A stretch of 64,000 nucleotides of DNA, from contig JAGGRA010000009.1 in assembly GCA_018613035.1 (NCBI GenBank), positions 143,138 to 207,137 on the forward strand, read 5' to 3'. How positions within the stretch are numbered: the first letter of the stretch is position 1; every line of letters begins with the position of its first letter. Positions 35,546-44,809 of the stretch are shown one piece after another. The notes beneath the pieces were generated by a model. The model made no database searches. It had not been told where the DNA came from and saw only the letters and a list, made by a program, of their open reading frames with translations. The position numbers and the translations under genes were made by a program. This stretch comes from Pseudomonas sp. ISL-84. Its GTDB lineage: Bacteria; Bacillota; Bacilli; Bacillales; Cytobacillaceae.

Positions 35546-35719
35546 ATGTTAAATCATTCAAACGAAAATCAAATAAGCCGTTGCTCCCGCCGAACTGTTA
35601 AATCAATAGTACCGCTGATCGAAATAATACCCAGAAGTGATATAGGCGACACTCCAGACGAGAACTGCGTATATTATTGTATTGGTTATGTTTGCGTTAA
35701 AGTTTGCTATGGCGAGTAG
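35546..35719 (+). CDS. Small Cys-rich peptide (57 aa)
   Basis: I do not recognise this peptide. It starts MLNHSNENQISRCSRR and its last 17 residues hold four Cys in C-x3-C-x4-C-x3-C spacing (CVYYCIGYVCVKVCYGE). The ribosome site AAGGGGGTGATAAGG before ATG 35546 is very strong, and a hairpin follows the stop, so it looks like a real monocistronic gene. A hydrophilic N-terminal half with a Cys-rich tail could suit a spore-coat peptide, a metal-binding peptide or a modified-peptide precursor. No modifying enzyme is nearby. Confidence 0.6.
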   Translation: MLNHSNENQISRCSRRTVKSIVPLIEIIPRSDIGDTPDENCVYYCIGYVCVKVCYGE

Positions 35720-35731
35720 CTATACTCGTTC

Positions 35732-35754
35732 TTGGGCGTGTTGAACGCTCAAGC
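35732..35754 (+). terminator. Hairpin after Cys-rich peptide gene
   Basis: CTTGGGCGT and AACGCTCAAG form an imperfect stem (one G-U pair) 13 bp after the stop. There is no strong T-run, so it may be a weak terminator or a stability element. Confidence 0.4.
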
Positions 35755-35764
35755 ATACATAATG

Positions 35765-36304
35765 TTATTGGGATATATGAAGGATCTTATAGATGACTCC
35801 ATTCACTTCTTTTGAGATATCTAAATCGGTTAAAAAGTAAAACGCCTCATACTCCCATTTATCGGGATTATATGTAACTAAATAATAGGTATTCTCCAAT
35901 ACTGGAAGTTCTTGTGCTATCTTAGCTTTTAGGTTAAGAAGGCTTTCCTGCGGCTGGATTCTTCCTGTAATGTGATACAGGTAGTTGCTCTCCGTGAAGT
36001 TCGATGAAGTGGTGTCAATGAGCGGTATTCCTACATTAACCCGCTGCCATCCAAATGAGTTTAAAATATTGTCGTAGAATCCATCAAATAAAAATTTGTT
36101 TAGGCCGCTGCTGTCTTTCCATAGATATAAAGGGCAATAGCTATTTTGGTTATTATCGTTTATTCCTTTTTCTGTTATCAAATATAGTTTGAATTTCAGA
36201 TCCTGAAATCCGTCCGTTTTATAAGCATTCTTTTTTACCCGTGCTTTAATGATTTGCATATCATAATCACTTGGTAAAGTAATTTTATACTGTGCTGCTA
36301 TCAT
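35765..36304 (-). CDS. DUF4865 family protein
   Basis: A 179-residue soluble protein. Its N-terminus AAQYKITLPSDYDMQIIKARV and FQDLKFKLYLITEKG match my memory of DUF4865. Further features are a WKDSSGLNKFLFDGFYDNIL segment (about 63-82) and a DTTSSN motif. Function is unknown; homologues often sit alone beside small regulators. The start at 36304 follows an AGGAGGAAAT site. Confidence 0.75.
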   Translation of the reverse strand: MIAAQYKITLPSDYDMQIIKARVKKNAYKTDGFQDLKFKLYLITEKGINDNNQNSYCPLYLWKDSSGLNKFLFDGFYDNILNSFGWQRVNVGIPLIDTTSSNFTESNYLYHITGRIQPQESLLNLKAKIAQELPVLENTYYLVTYNPDKWEYEAFYFLTDLDISKEVNGVIYKILHISQ

Positions 36305-36517
36305 TGCATATTTCCTCCTTAGACATTATGGGAGCATAGGAATTGTAGCTTAGTTAAAATATGAATCGTTGATCGGTTTTATGTTAGAGTTGCTATTCAT
36401 TTAGAGCCTTTTCAAGGTGAATTACATCCAGGGGCTAGGCAGGTATAAATGGGGTATAAATTCCAGCAGTTCTTCAAAGGATAAGATTGCCATACATAAG
36501 ATTAAAGGATTGAACGG

Positions 36518-38107
36518 GTGAACAATATGCTGGGATGGATCAAACGCAAAGTTGAATATTCGAAACTGGACCGCAAAGAGGATTTTAGTATTCCTGACCA
36601 GCCGGTATCTAAGATCTTAAGCCAAAATATTACCTATATTTCGGACCTTTTGGGGAAGAACTCGGATATTGTGTTTAGGCGTTTTACGATTGGGCGCCAG
36701 CAAAAAGCAGATGCTTTAATTGTTGCAATAGAGGGGTTATATGACAAAACAGCCATCAATGAGAACATTATCAAGCCGCTTATGGAGCTTGAAACGGAGG
36801 ATCATCCTATTTTACAAAGGCTGGAGACGATCGAGCAGGATTTGCTGAGTATATCCGACATTTCTACAGAAAGTATGATGAAAAAGAGTGTTTCTCAATT
36901 ATTAAAGGGAGATCCGATTTTGTTAATTGATGGAATGGAGAAGGTATATATTCTTGGTTCAAGAGCTTGGGAAATGAGAGGCATTCAGGAGCCCGTAACG
37001 GAAACGGTTGTAAGGGGACCGAGGGAAGGCTTTGTTGAAACCTTAAGAACCAATACGTCCATGCTTAGACGAAAAATTCATAACCAGAATCTAATCATTG
37101 AGCAAATGACGCTTGGTACCTTATCACAAACAGATGTGGCAATTGCGTATATTGATCATTTGGTGAATCCGGATATATTGGAAGAAGTAAAAAATAGGCT
37201 GAAGAGAATAAACACAGACGCCATAATGGAATCGGGGTATATTGAAGAATTTATCGAGGATGCGCCTTATTCTCCATTTCCTACTGTCTCCAATACAGAG
37301 AGGCCGGACGTTGTTTCGGCAAGATTATTGGAAGGAAGAATTGCGATTATGGTAGATGGGACATCCACCGTTTTAGTCGTCCCGTATCTGATGATGGAGT
37401 CATTCCAGGCTGCTGAAGATTATTATTCAAGACCTTACTATGCATCATTCTTAAGGATATTAAGGCTCGTTGGGTTTTTGGTATCTACCTTGGCGCCTGC
37501 AGCTTATGTGGCGTTTCAAAATTTTCATAAAGAAACCTTTCCTACTGAGCTATTAATCAGTCTTTCGGCATCAAGACAGGGCGTGCCTTTCCCTCTCTTT
37601 ATAGAAGTTTATATCATGATCATTAGTTTTGAATGGCTGAGGGAAGCAGGAATACGCATGCCCAGGCATGTTGGACAAGCTGTTTCCATTGTAGGGGCTT
37701 TGGTTCTCGGGGAATCTGCAGTGAATGCTGGCTTTGTTGGTGCTCCTACCGTCATCGTTGTGGCGATTTCAGCGATTACCAGCTTCATTATTACCCCATT
37801 GAATGATTCGATCTCTATACTCCGATTCATGTATTTATTTGCGGCCGGAATTTTAGGGATCTATGGGGTTATGCTGGCTCTTACCTTTTTCCTGCTACAT
37901 GTTGCTTCTTTGCGCTCATTTGGCGTGCCATACATGTCTCCATGGTTCCCGATTACGTGGGCGGGCTGGAAGGATTTTTTAATCAGAGCGCCATTTTGGC
38001 AATTGAATCGCCGTCCAGAAGCCCTTCAGACTGTGAATGAAGTGCGCCAGGTGAAAGGCAACAAACCAAGATCGGGCAAGAAGCAAGAAGGAGGAGAAGA
38101 ACTTTGA
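36518..38107 (+). CDS. GerA family germination protein (A subunit), second locus
   Basis: A 529-residue A-subunit with a soluble N-terminal domain (1-300) containing VVRGPREGFVETLRTN (about 165-180), five C-terminal membrane helices and a basic tail. The start is GTG 36518, 8 bp after AAAGGA. First gene of an A-C-B operon whose stop overlaps the TTG start of the C gene. It is longer than and clearly distinct from the A-subunit at 6169-7626, so the two loci are different receptors and not a recent duplication. Confidence 0.9.
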   Translation: MNNMLGWIKRKVEYSKLDRKEDFSIPDQPVSKILSQNITYISDLLGKNSDIVFRRFTIGRQQKADALIVAIEGLYDKTAINENIIKPLMELETEDHPILQRLETIEQDLLSISDISTESMMKKSVSQLLKGDPILLIDGMEKVYILGSRAWEMRGIQEPVTETVVRGPREGFVETLRTNTSMLRRKIHNQNLIIEQMTLGTLSQTDVAIAYIDHLVNPDILEEVKNRLKRINTDAIMESGYIEEFIEDAPYSPFPTVSNTERPDVVSARLLEGRIAIMVDGTSTVLVVPYLMMESFQAAEDYYSRPYYASFLRILRLVGFLVSTLAPAAYVAFQNFHKETFPTELLISLSASRQGVPFPLFIEVYIMIISFEWLREAGIRMPRHVGQAVSIVGALVLGESAVNAGFVGAPTVIVVAISAITSFIITPLNDSISILRFMYLFAAGILGIYGVMLALTFFLLHVASLRSFGVPYMSPWFPITWAGWKDFLIRAPFWQLNRRPEALQTVNEVRQVKGNKPRSGKKQEGGEEL

Positions 38108-39231
38108 GATACTTGGCACTACTTCTTCTTCCTTTTACGATGATCATACTGACTGGCTGCTGGGGAAGTACAGAATTAAGGGATGTCGGAATTGTATCGG
38201 GTATAGGAATTGATAAAGGAGACGAATCGGGATTTGATGTTACTGCCCAAACAATTAAAACGGGCAGCCCCAATAGTGATCTCCCCAGTACGGCAATTGT
38301 TCATACTGCCCACGGAGCTACGGTGTTTGAAGCGATCAGGAATTTTATCATTGAGGCAAAAAGGAAGGAAATCCATCAGCATATTGATTCGCTCATTATC
38401 GGAAAGACAGCAGCTGAAGACGGAGTGACCCCTGCCTTTGATTTCTTTTTACGCGATCATGAACCTCGATTTAACATGTCCGTTTTCTTGGCAGAAGAAA
38501 ATGCAAAGGAAATTTTAGAGATCGTGAATACTGAATTGTTTGATATTCCAGCAAGAGCGATGAGAAACTCTCTCGTGGAGCAAAAAGCATTATCGAAAGC
38601 CCCTTATGTGGAATTGCATAATTTTTACCAGCGTTTAATTGAACCCTATCAAGACCCTTATATGCCCATCATTCATAAGAGAGTTAATGATTTTGAGAAT
38701 TATGGAACCGCGATTTTTAAAGGAGATAAATTGGTGGGGGAGCTAGATGCAGTTGAAACGAGGGGAATGCTGAGAGTACAGGGGGAGTTAAAAGGGGGTA
38801 TTCAGGTTATTCATATGCCTCTCTCTGAAGAAGAAACCGTTAACGTATCAATCGAAATTAAAGACTCAAAGACTTCTATCAATACTATTTTAAAAAATGG
38901 ACAGCCAGTTATCGAGATACTCATTCAAGAAACGGGATTTATTGGTGAAACCTCGAAGGCTGTAAGATTAACGAATGAAAATATCAAGAAAATCAATCAA
39001 TTATACGAAAAAGCTGTAAAAAAAGAAGTTAAGAATACGGTGGATAAGATTCAAAAAGAACTAAAGGCAAATACCTTTGATTTTGCTGAAATTATTCGCA
39101 GGAAAGAAAATGACTACTGGAAACAACATAAAGAGCAGTGGGAGGAAATTTACCCTTCATTAAAAGTGGTTGTAAAAGTCAGCACAGATTTGCCGGCAAA
39201 CGGCTTATTAAACTATGAAGGGGGCAGATAG
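38104..39231 (+). CDS. Ger(x)C family germination lipoprotein, second locus
   Basis: A 375-residue lipoprotein precursor with lipobox LTGC (Cys19) followed by WGSTELRDVGIVSGIGIDKG, typical of GerC subunits. The start is TTG 38104 within an overlapping stop (CTTTGAG), after AAGGAGGAG. The long Glu/Lys-rich C-terminal helices match the family. It lies between A and B genes. Confidence 0.9.
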   Translation: MRYLALLLLPFTMIILTGCWGSTELRDVGIVSGIGIDKGDESGFDVTAQTIKTGSPNSDLPSTAIVHTAHGATVFEAIRNFIIEAKRKEIHQHIDSLIIGKTAAEDGVTPAFDFFLRDHEPRFNMSVFLAEENAKEILEIVNTELFDIPARAMRNSLVEQKALSKAPYVELHNFYQRLIEPYQDPYMPIIHKRVNDFENYGTAIFKGDKLVGELDAVETRGMLRVQGELKGGIQVIHMPLSEEETVNVSIEIKDSKTSINTILKNGQPVIEILIQETGFIGETSKAVRLTNENIKKINQLYEKAVKKEVKNTVDKIQKELKANTFDFAEIIRRKENDYWKQHKEQWEEIYPSLKVVVKVSTDLPANGLLNYEGGR

Positions 39232-39232
39232 T

Positions 39233-40330
39233 GTGGAAGTTGTTTCTTACCGGCAATCCGTCTTCCTTTTGTCCATGATCATGCCTGTTACTGGCCACTT
39301 TCTTTTGTTGCCGACGATCTTTTCCATGGCTGGACATGAGGCATGGGTAGCCATCATCCTCGCAATGCCTCTTGGATTTTTTCTGGGTTTTATTATTTTC
39401 AGGCTGCATACGATTTATCCTGATTCCACATTTGGTGGGATGCTTCGGCAAACCTTTGGCAAGATGGCCGGAAAGTTAATGATCTTGCCTTTAGCTGTTT
39501 ACTTTTTATATTTAATTATCATTACCTTTTATGGAATCGTTGACTTTGTGCAAGTGATTTTTCTGCCAGAGACACCGAGGTGGGTAATCGGTACAGTTTT
39601 TTACCTGATTGTTTTTTATGCCTTATTTGTAGGAATTGAAAATGTTACAAGAATCAGCGAAGCCCTCTTGCCATTCATTGTCATTACAGGTTTTGCGATA
39701 GCCATAACCACATTGGGAGAAAAGGATTTTAAAAATTTGCTGCCTATTTTTGAAAAGGGTTTTTTTTCTCTCTTTGACGCCATTATTTTAACTGTTGGCC
39801 TATATGGGGAAATGACCTTGCTGTTAATGGTCCAGTTGAGAAGGCAATATGAAAGATCACAATCCCTATTGTTTACAAACAGCATTTTAGTCCTCCTTAT
39901 TGCGATTATGTTTTTAGGAACAGTCACTGGCACTTTGGCTGTTTTTGGAGAGCAGTTTGTTAAAACACTTGAATATCCCGCACAAAGTATCGTAAGGCTG
40001 GTTTCATTCGGGTTTGTGGAACGGTTTGATATATACGGAATTGCCGTGATTGTATTTGGCGGAATCATCCGGATTTCTGTCCTGCACAGATCGATTGGAA
40101 AAGGTCTTGAGCTATGGTTCAAAGGAAGAGGTAAATGGGGGATACACGTTACTGCTGTTGCATTGGTTGTGTTTTTCACAGTTTTCGGGATTAAGAATTA
40201 TAACCATTTTATTTCGGTTTATATATCTAAGTATTATCCTTTAACTGTTTTGATTTCCTTCTTTATTCCTGTCTTTACCTGGATGATTGCTGAAATAAGG
40301 AGAAGGCATAAACGGAGTAAGGCAACTTAA
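39233..40330 (+). CDS. GerB family spore germination permease, second locus
   Basis: About 365 residues with ten membrane helices, starting VEVVSYRQSVFLLSMIMP. I favour the GTG at 39233: AAGGGGG lies about 8 bp before it, while ATG 39215 lies inside the C gene with no ribosome site. It is the last gene of an A-C-B operon and is followed by a terminator. It is expected to set germinant specificity. Confidence 0.88.
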   Translation: MEVVSYRQSVFLLSMIMPVTGHFLLLPTIFSMAGHEAWVAIILAMPLGFFLGFIIFRLHTIYPDSTFGGMLRQTFGKMAGKLMILPLAVYFLYLIIITFYGIVDFVQVIFLPETPRWVIGTVFYLIVFYALFVGIENVTRISEALLPFIVITGFAIAITTLGEKDFKNLLPIFEKGFFSLFDAIILTVGLYGEMTLLLMVQLRRQYERSQSLLFTNSILVLLIAIMFLGTVTGTLAVFGEQFVKTLEYPAQSIVRLVSFGFVERFDIYGIAVIVFGGIIRISVLHRSIGKGLELWFKGRGKWGIHVTAVALVVFFTVFGIKNYNHFISVYISKYYPLTVLISFFIPVFTWMIAEIRRRHKRSKAT

Positions 40331-40334
40331 AAAA

Positions 40335-40367
40335 ATGCTCGAAGCTAATGCTTGGAGCATTTTTTTA
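40335..40367 (+). terminator. Terminator of second germination operon
   Basis: ATGCTC and GAGCAT (within GGAGCAT) pair around a ~17-nt loop and are followed by seven T residues. Confidence 0.8.
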
Positions 40368-40449
40368 TTGTAATTGATCGTGATGCAGTGAGGATTTTAC
40401 GTAAAAATTTTAAGTCGACGAAGTCATATATGATAGGGAATTCTAACGC

Positions 40450-41469
40450 TTATTTTCCTGGACGCTGCACCAGGGATTTTCTATCCACCGCTTCCGGGAG
40501 TTTTTCCATCCATCCGTGTTTAACCAGTATTTTATAACAAAGACCACCAGCTTGCATCGCATGAAGCGATACTTTCTGATAATTTAAAGTGATATCCGAT
40601 CTTAGACTGGAACCTAAAGCAGCACCATAATAAGAAAGAGCGGCATTTACTAATAATGCTGCGTGAAACATCATCAATTTATCCGAAAATGGACTTACAG
40701 TTGAATCCGTGATGTCAGCATCCCATTTCTCTGGGATTGAAAGATGATCTTCCCGCAATAGTGCGTCAAAGCTTTCGGCATCTTTCCCAGCTAATTTGGC
40801 ATTCTTAGACATGAATTTACGGACTTCCTCCAGATCAGCCACCTGACTGAAAGCTAAACTTAGTGATCTAACTAAGCCAGTCTTCTTTGAATTAAAGAAA
40901 ATGTTCGTGATTTCAGCAATATTAAGCGGTCTTTTCTCTCCAGCCAAATTGGCAAGTATGCCTGTAGTTTCTGTAAATTCTATCCCTTTTGGAGAAGGAA
41001 TGGTAGGTAAACTTGTAAATTTCGCCTGTCTTCTAGCCAGCTCCATAATTCTTTGGAATAAATCTTTTGAGGTTACTAAACATTCATAAAAATAATTTTG
41101 GACATCTTGCCGTTCCGCGGTGGTCATTGCTAAGCTATAAGCAGTTACCCCATGTATCGTCATAATTTTGGAATAAAAAAGTAAAAATTCATCAGAAAAA
41201 AGACGCGGGGCATCAAGGTTTACATCATCTTCTGTAAAGCCTTTTGGAACTTGGAAATCAGCACTTATAAAAAACTCTTTAATTTTAGCGATATGGCTCT
41301 CTGACAAGCGCAAAGAGTATTCTAAAATCGATTTTATCTTTTTTTCTTCAACGATTTTAATAAAATATTTATAAACACATATGGCCATACTATCGCCCAT
41401 GTACTGCAGCCATAGAGCGGATATATCCGCTGCATTTAAGGTTTCTTTCTTTTTCTCAAAAATACCCAA
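40450..41469 (-). CDS. DUF3231 family protein (two domains)
   Basis: About 339 residues holding two DUF3231 ferritin-like helical domains (about 10-165 and 180-325). Starts MGIFEKKKETLNAADISAL. I favour the TTG at 41469, which is 8 bp after GGGGG; the TTG at 41484 has no ribosome site before it. Related to the single-domain protein at 21785-22342. The role is unknown. It sits between spore germination genes and a coat-like gene, supporting a sporulation link by context. Confidence 0.82.
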   Translation of the reverse strand: MGIFEKKKETLNAADISALWLQYMGDSMAICVYKYFIKIVEEKKIKSILEYSLRLSESHIAKIKEFFISADFQVPKGFTEDDVNLDAPRLFSDEFLLFYSKIMTIHGVTAYSLAMTTAERQDVQNYFYECLVTSKDLFQRIMELARRQAKFTSLPTIPSPKGIEFTETTGILANLAGEKRPLNIAEITNIFFNSKKTGLVRSLSLAFSQVADLEEVRKFMSKNAKLAGKDAESFDALLREDHLSIPEKWDADITDSTVSPFSDKLMMFHAALLVNAALSYYGAALGSSLRSDITLNYQKVSLHAMQAGGLCYKILVKHGWMEKLPEAVDRKSLVQRPGK

Positions 41470-41711
41470 TACATAAACCCCCAAATTATGAACGATTCTT
41501 CTTTATATTGCCATTATTTTGTGGTACTTATGAGGGAATATACAGATATTTAGAGCGACTTTGGTTAATAGTGCAGAGATAATGTTGTAAGGTTAAATAA
41601 AATAAAACGAGTGCAACGTATTGCACTCGTTTGATCATAACTACATTCTCGCTTCCTTCAACGATGACTCGAAGTCTGTTGGGGTTATTTCTGTGTTTAT
41701 AGTCAAGCCCA

Positions 41712-42218
41712 TCAATACAGATTGTATCCCCCATCCTGCTGTCCGCTTCCTGCAGAAGGAAAGGCAACACCCATCGTCCGCAAAGAATCTTTTGCTTGTG
41801 CTAAATAATTTTCTGCCTGGTCCTGCCATTTAATAATCAAATTCATAAACGCTTTATATTCAGGCGGTGAATTTTCCTCCATCGTTATTAAACCTTCCCG
41901 TACTTTTCGATCTTGATTTTCGGCATTTATAATACAAGCAGCCATGGTGTCTATGATGGATTGACGCTGCTCTCCATTCACGAGTCTTTGTGCGCACCCT
42001 ACCGCAGTAACGCGGTGATAGGAGGCTGGAACAAGATGATCATGCATCTCGGCATTCCCTTTTAAATCTTTGGTTTCGGGTATATGGAAAAGTTCAGAAC
42101 TCATCGAACATACCATTTCTTCGGCATATAAACTTTGCCGCAAAACATTCAAAATTTGTCCCCAGTTATTTACTCGATATGGGTAATATGGATAATAATA
42201 AGGATTCAATAAAAACAC
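41712..42218 (-). CDS. Hypothetical helical protein, possibly spore-coat associated
   Basis: A 168-residue protein with a Tyr/Pro-rich N-terminus (LLNPYYYPYYPYR), a helical body with a ferritin-like feel (EEMVCSMSSELFHIPE, NLIIKWQDQAENYLAQAKDSL) and a Gly/Gln/Tyr tail ending QQDGGYNLY. Tyr-rich ends are common in coat proteins, but I recognise no family. The start at 42218 follows AAAAGGAGTG. It is on the same strand as the upstream-numbered DUF3231 gene, 243 bp apart. Confidence 0.65.
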   Translation of the reverse strand: MFLLNPYYYPYYPYRVNNWGQILNVLRQSLYAEEMVCSMSSELFHIPETKDLKGNAEMHDHLVPASYHRVTAVGCAQRLVNGEQRQSIIDTMAACIINAENQDRKVREGLITMEENSPPEYKAFMNLIIKWQDQAENYLAQAKDSLRTMGVAFPSAGSGQQDGGYNLY

Positions 42219-42288
42219 TCCTTTTAATATATATAGGAAACCCCATCATATAGGTATGATTAAATACCGGGGGTAATGCTTTTTATTA

Positions 42289-42393
42289 GGCTGTTTTCGT
42301 AAACTTTGCTTTTTAAACAAGTAGTGAAGAGAGTTTGATTTACCCTCCAGGAAGATCAGCGCACCATACTATGGGGCGGGCTGGAGGAATTGA
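42289..42393 (+). mobile_element. Truncated palindromic repeat fragment
   Basis: Starts GGCTGTTTTCGTAAACTTTG and continues with the left shoulder seen in copies 2 and 8 (AAACAAGTAGTGAAGAG...). The core is decayed after about 60 bp and the right half is missing. The intact GGCTGTTTTC end defines the family's outer boundary. Confidence 0.65.
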
Positions 42394-42522
42394 ATGTATC
42401 TCATTTATGGAATAAAGAGGAACAGCTATTCAATGTTGAATATAAACTTGGGAAAATATGACTAAATTAAAATAAATTTTATTCAGACTATTGTGTAAAT
42501 TATGAATTTAATGTATAGTCTG

Positions 42523-42539
42523 TGATATATCAGATATCA
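42523..42539. promoter_or_regulatory. GntR operator candidate, dehydrogenase promoter
   Basis: TGATATATCAGATATCA, identical over 17 bp to the site at 43695-43711 before the GntR gene. It includes the perfect palindrome TGATATATCA and lies 34 bp before the dehydrogenase start. Confidence 0.75.
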
Positions 42540-42573
42540 ATAGCATAAATACTATAAAGGGAGTTGATAGGAA

Positions 42574-43632
42574 TTGTATAAAATACAAGTTGAAAATTTA
42601 AAATTGTATTGCAAAAGGATCTTAATTCAGGAAGGTTTGCCTGAGGAAGAGGCTGAGATCATCGCTGAGAGTCTGGTCGAGGCAAATGAGATCGGTGTCG
42701 ACTCACATGGAGTTACGAGACTATCAGATTACATAACCCGGCTAAGAAAGGGCTTAATTGAAAATAAAACAAATTTAAGTTTAGTTCGGGACGCCCCGTC
42801 TACGGCATTATACGATGCAAACAATGGGTGGGGGCAATTCGCAGGAAAAGTAGCAATGGAAAAGGCGATAGAAAAAGCTAAAAAATATGGATGTGCTGTC
42901 ACAGCCGTTAGAAATTCGAATCATTTTGGCACTGCAGCTTACTTTGCCAAGATGGCGGCAGAAGAAGGGTGTTTAGGGTTTGTCACAACCAATGCGTCTC
43001 CTTTAATGGTAGCGTGGGGTTCAAAAAAACCAACATTGGGAACGAATCCTGTATGTATCGCCGTACCGACAAATCAGCATCCAGTTGTGCTTGATATGGC
43101 AACTAGCACCGTTGCCAGGGGCAAAATTACTTTAGCTGCTAAAAACAAACAAACGATTCCTCAAGGATGGGCAATTACTGAAGACGGAAATGATACAACG
43201 AATGCGGAAGAGGCTCTTAAAGGATTTCTGCTTCCGTTTGGTGCAAAAGGTTCAGGACTTGGCATGATGGTTGATATTATGTCAGGGGTTATGACTGGTG
43301 CATTATTTGGTGAAGACATTCCATTAATGTATGATGGTGATTCGCCTCAGCAGCTGGGACATTTATTTATCGTCATAAATATTAGTCATTTTATAGAATT
43401 GGAAACCTTTAAGGAAAGAATGGATGAAAGAATCAGACAGACAATTGAAAGTCCTCCTGCCCAAGGATTTGAAAGGGTTTTCATGCCAGGGGATATTGAA
43501 CAATTAAAGAAAGAAGCTGCACAATCAGAAGGCTTGAACATTAGTGAGGCTGTTTATTCCGAGCTTAAAAAGTTAGGGGAAGATCACGGGCTTGCTATTG
43601 AAGAGTTTATGACAGACAGCACAACTGTTTAA
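42574..43632 (+). CDS. Ldh family (malate/L-lactate/sulfolactate-type) dehydrogenase
   Basis: A 352-residue NAD(P)-dependent 2-hydroxyacid dehydrogenase of the Ldh_2 (YlbC/ComC/AllD) family. It carries IGVDSHGVTRLSDYI (about 38-52), AVRNSNHFGTAAYFA with the catalytic His (about 110-124) and the LGTNPVCIAVPT segment. Start TTG 42574, close behind GATAGGAA. The exact hydroxyacid is unknown. A GntR operator precedes it, and the regulator and TAXI-TRAP genes follow. Confidence 0.88.
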   Translation: MYKIQVENLKLYCKRILIQEGLPEEEAEIIAESLVEANEIGVDSHGVTRLSDYITRLRKGLIENKTNLSLVRDAPSTALYDANNGWGQFAGKVAMEKAIEKAKKYGCAVTAVRNSNHFGTAAYFAKMAAEEGCLGFVTTNASPLMVAWGSKKPTLGTNPVCIAVPTNQHPVVLDMATSTVARGKITLAAKNKQTIPQGWAITEDGNDTTNAEEALKGFLLPFGAKGSGLGMMVDIMSGVMTGALFGEDIPLMYDGDSPQQLGHLFIVINISHFIELETFKERMDERIRQTIESPPAQGFERVFMPGDIEQLKKEAAQSEGLNISEAVYSELKKLGEDHGLAIEEFMTDSTTV

Positions 43633-43694
43633 AGAGTAAACCTTCTTCTCAGATTTTATATAGCGAAGAAAGGCAAAAATTTTTTGGGGTTTTG

Positions 43695-43711
43695 TGATAT
43701 ATCAGATATCA
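43695..43711. promoter_or_regulatory. GntR operator candidate, regulator promoter
   Basis: Second exact copy of TGATATATCAGATATCA, ending 46 bp before the preferred regulator start; suggests autoregulation. Confidence 0.75.
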
Positions 43712-43757
43712 GATGACTAACACATCTAAATCCTTAGTAGGAAAAGAGGCTGACAAT

Positions 43758-44471
43758 ATGGACATAAATGAAATTTTGACAGAAGCTACGACAAAAACAA
43801 AAAGTATTAAGTCTTTAAGGGATGTGGTTATAGAGTTTTTAAGAGAAGCTATTTTTATCGGCCACTACAAGCCAGGTGATCAATTAATTGAAAGAGAGTT
43901 ATCCGATCTTTTGGGAATAAGCACTACACCGATCAAAGAGGCTTTAAGGGTTTTATCCCATGATGGTTTAGTCGAAACAATCCCGCGTAAAGGAACGTAT
44001 GTATCCCAGCTTGTTGATACCTCCATTGAAGAATTTATGATGGTAAAAGCGGTGCTCGAAGGCCTGGCTGCGAAGCTTGCAGCTATTAAGATTTCAGCCA
44101 AGGAATTGGAATTACTGGAAAAACAGATTCTTATTATGAAAAACCTCTCGGAAGCAAAGGACTATGAACAGCTTGTTGCTGCCAATTTAAAGTTCCATTT
44201 AATTATTAGGGAAGCAGCCAAGAATCCTATTATGTTTCAAACGCTGAATAATGTAATCGCTTTTGACAATGCCTTTAGAAAGAGAGCTTTGAAGCACAAT
44301 ATGGAAGTGATTGAAGGCTTTAATGAACATAATCAGATCTTTCAAGCAATAAAAAGCAGAAATCCTGACCTTTCTGAAAAATTGATGAAAGATCATATTA
44401 TGAGAACTGCAGTAGATGTACTTAATAAAGGGGTTTCTTCTTCAGAAAATCTTATCCAAGGGGGCGGTTAA
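43758..44471 (+). CDS. GntR family (FadR/VanR-type) transcriptional regulator
   Basis: About 237 residues: GntR winged HTH (about 15-80, with YKPGDQLIERELSDLLGIS and TTPIKEALRVLSHDGLVE) followed by an FCD helical ligand domain (about 90-220). FCD regulators usually sense organic acids. I prefer ATG 43758 (AAAGAGG 8 bp upstream) over ATG 43713, which abuts the operator. It probably controls the dehydrogenase before it, and likely the transport and catabolic genes after it. Confidence 0.9.
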   Translation: MDINEILTEATTKTKSIKSLRDVVIEFLREAIFIGHYKPGDQLIERELSDLLGISTTPIKEALRVLSHDGLVETIPRKGTYVSQLVDTSIEEFMMVKAVLEGLAAKLAAIKISAKELELLEKQILIMKNLSEAKDYEQLVAANLKFHLIIREAAKNPIMFQTLNNVIAFDNAFRKRALKHNMEVIEGFNEHNQIFQAIKSRNPDLSEKLMKDHIMRTAVDVLNKGVSSSENLIQGGG

Positions 44472-44568
44472 TGAAAAAGATTTCTTGTATGTTTAAATGT
44501 CTTTCAAGAAAGCTAGCAATCTTTCTATCTCTCCAAAATATTAGGGATATGATTCTTTTAATAAAATA

Positions 44569-44809
44569 GGCTGTGTAAAGAAAATATTGATCTTGGCACC
44601 CTGTTGATTGGAGTGGAAGGCGCGAGCTCCTCGTAAATGCTATCGCATTTCCTTCGTGCGTTGTTTACTCAGGGATGTTTAGTCAAAGTCCTGCGGGAGA
44701 GCGAGTCAAAGGGAGACCCCGCAGGCGCGAATGCGCCGAGGAGGCTTCCGGACCGCCCGCGGTTCGCTGAGTCCCTGGAACGGAAATCAACAGGCTAATT
44801 TAACAGAGC
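44569..44809 (+). mobile_element. Palindromic MITE-like repeat, copy 5 (with module)
   Basis: Begins GGCTGTGTAAAG and ends TTTAACAGAGC, with core CCTGTTGATTGGAG ... ATCAACAGG and the ~60-bp module (CTCGTAAATGCTATCGCATT...). The module is almost identical, in opposite orientation, to copy 6 at 49063-49306. Flanks AATAAAATA and AATACTATA are possibly a decayed duplication. Confidence 0.78.

Noticed and set aside
36361..36517. Sigma-G promoter upstream of the second germination operon
   Set aside because: Several loose -35/-10 matches exist but none with convincing spacing, so no promoter is annotated.
41528..41770. 80-codon minus-strand frame overlapping the 3' end of the coat-like gene
   Set aside because: Overlaps the better-supported gene at 41712-42218 in another frame, and lacks a ribosome site.
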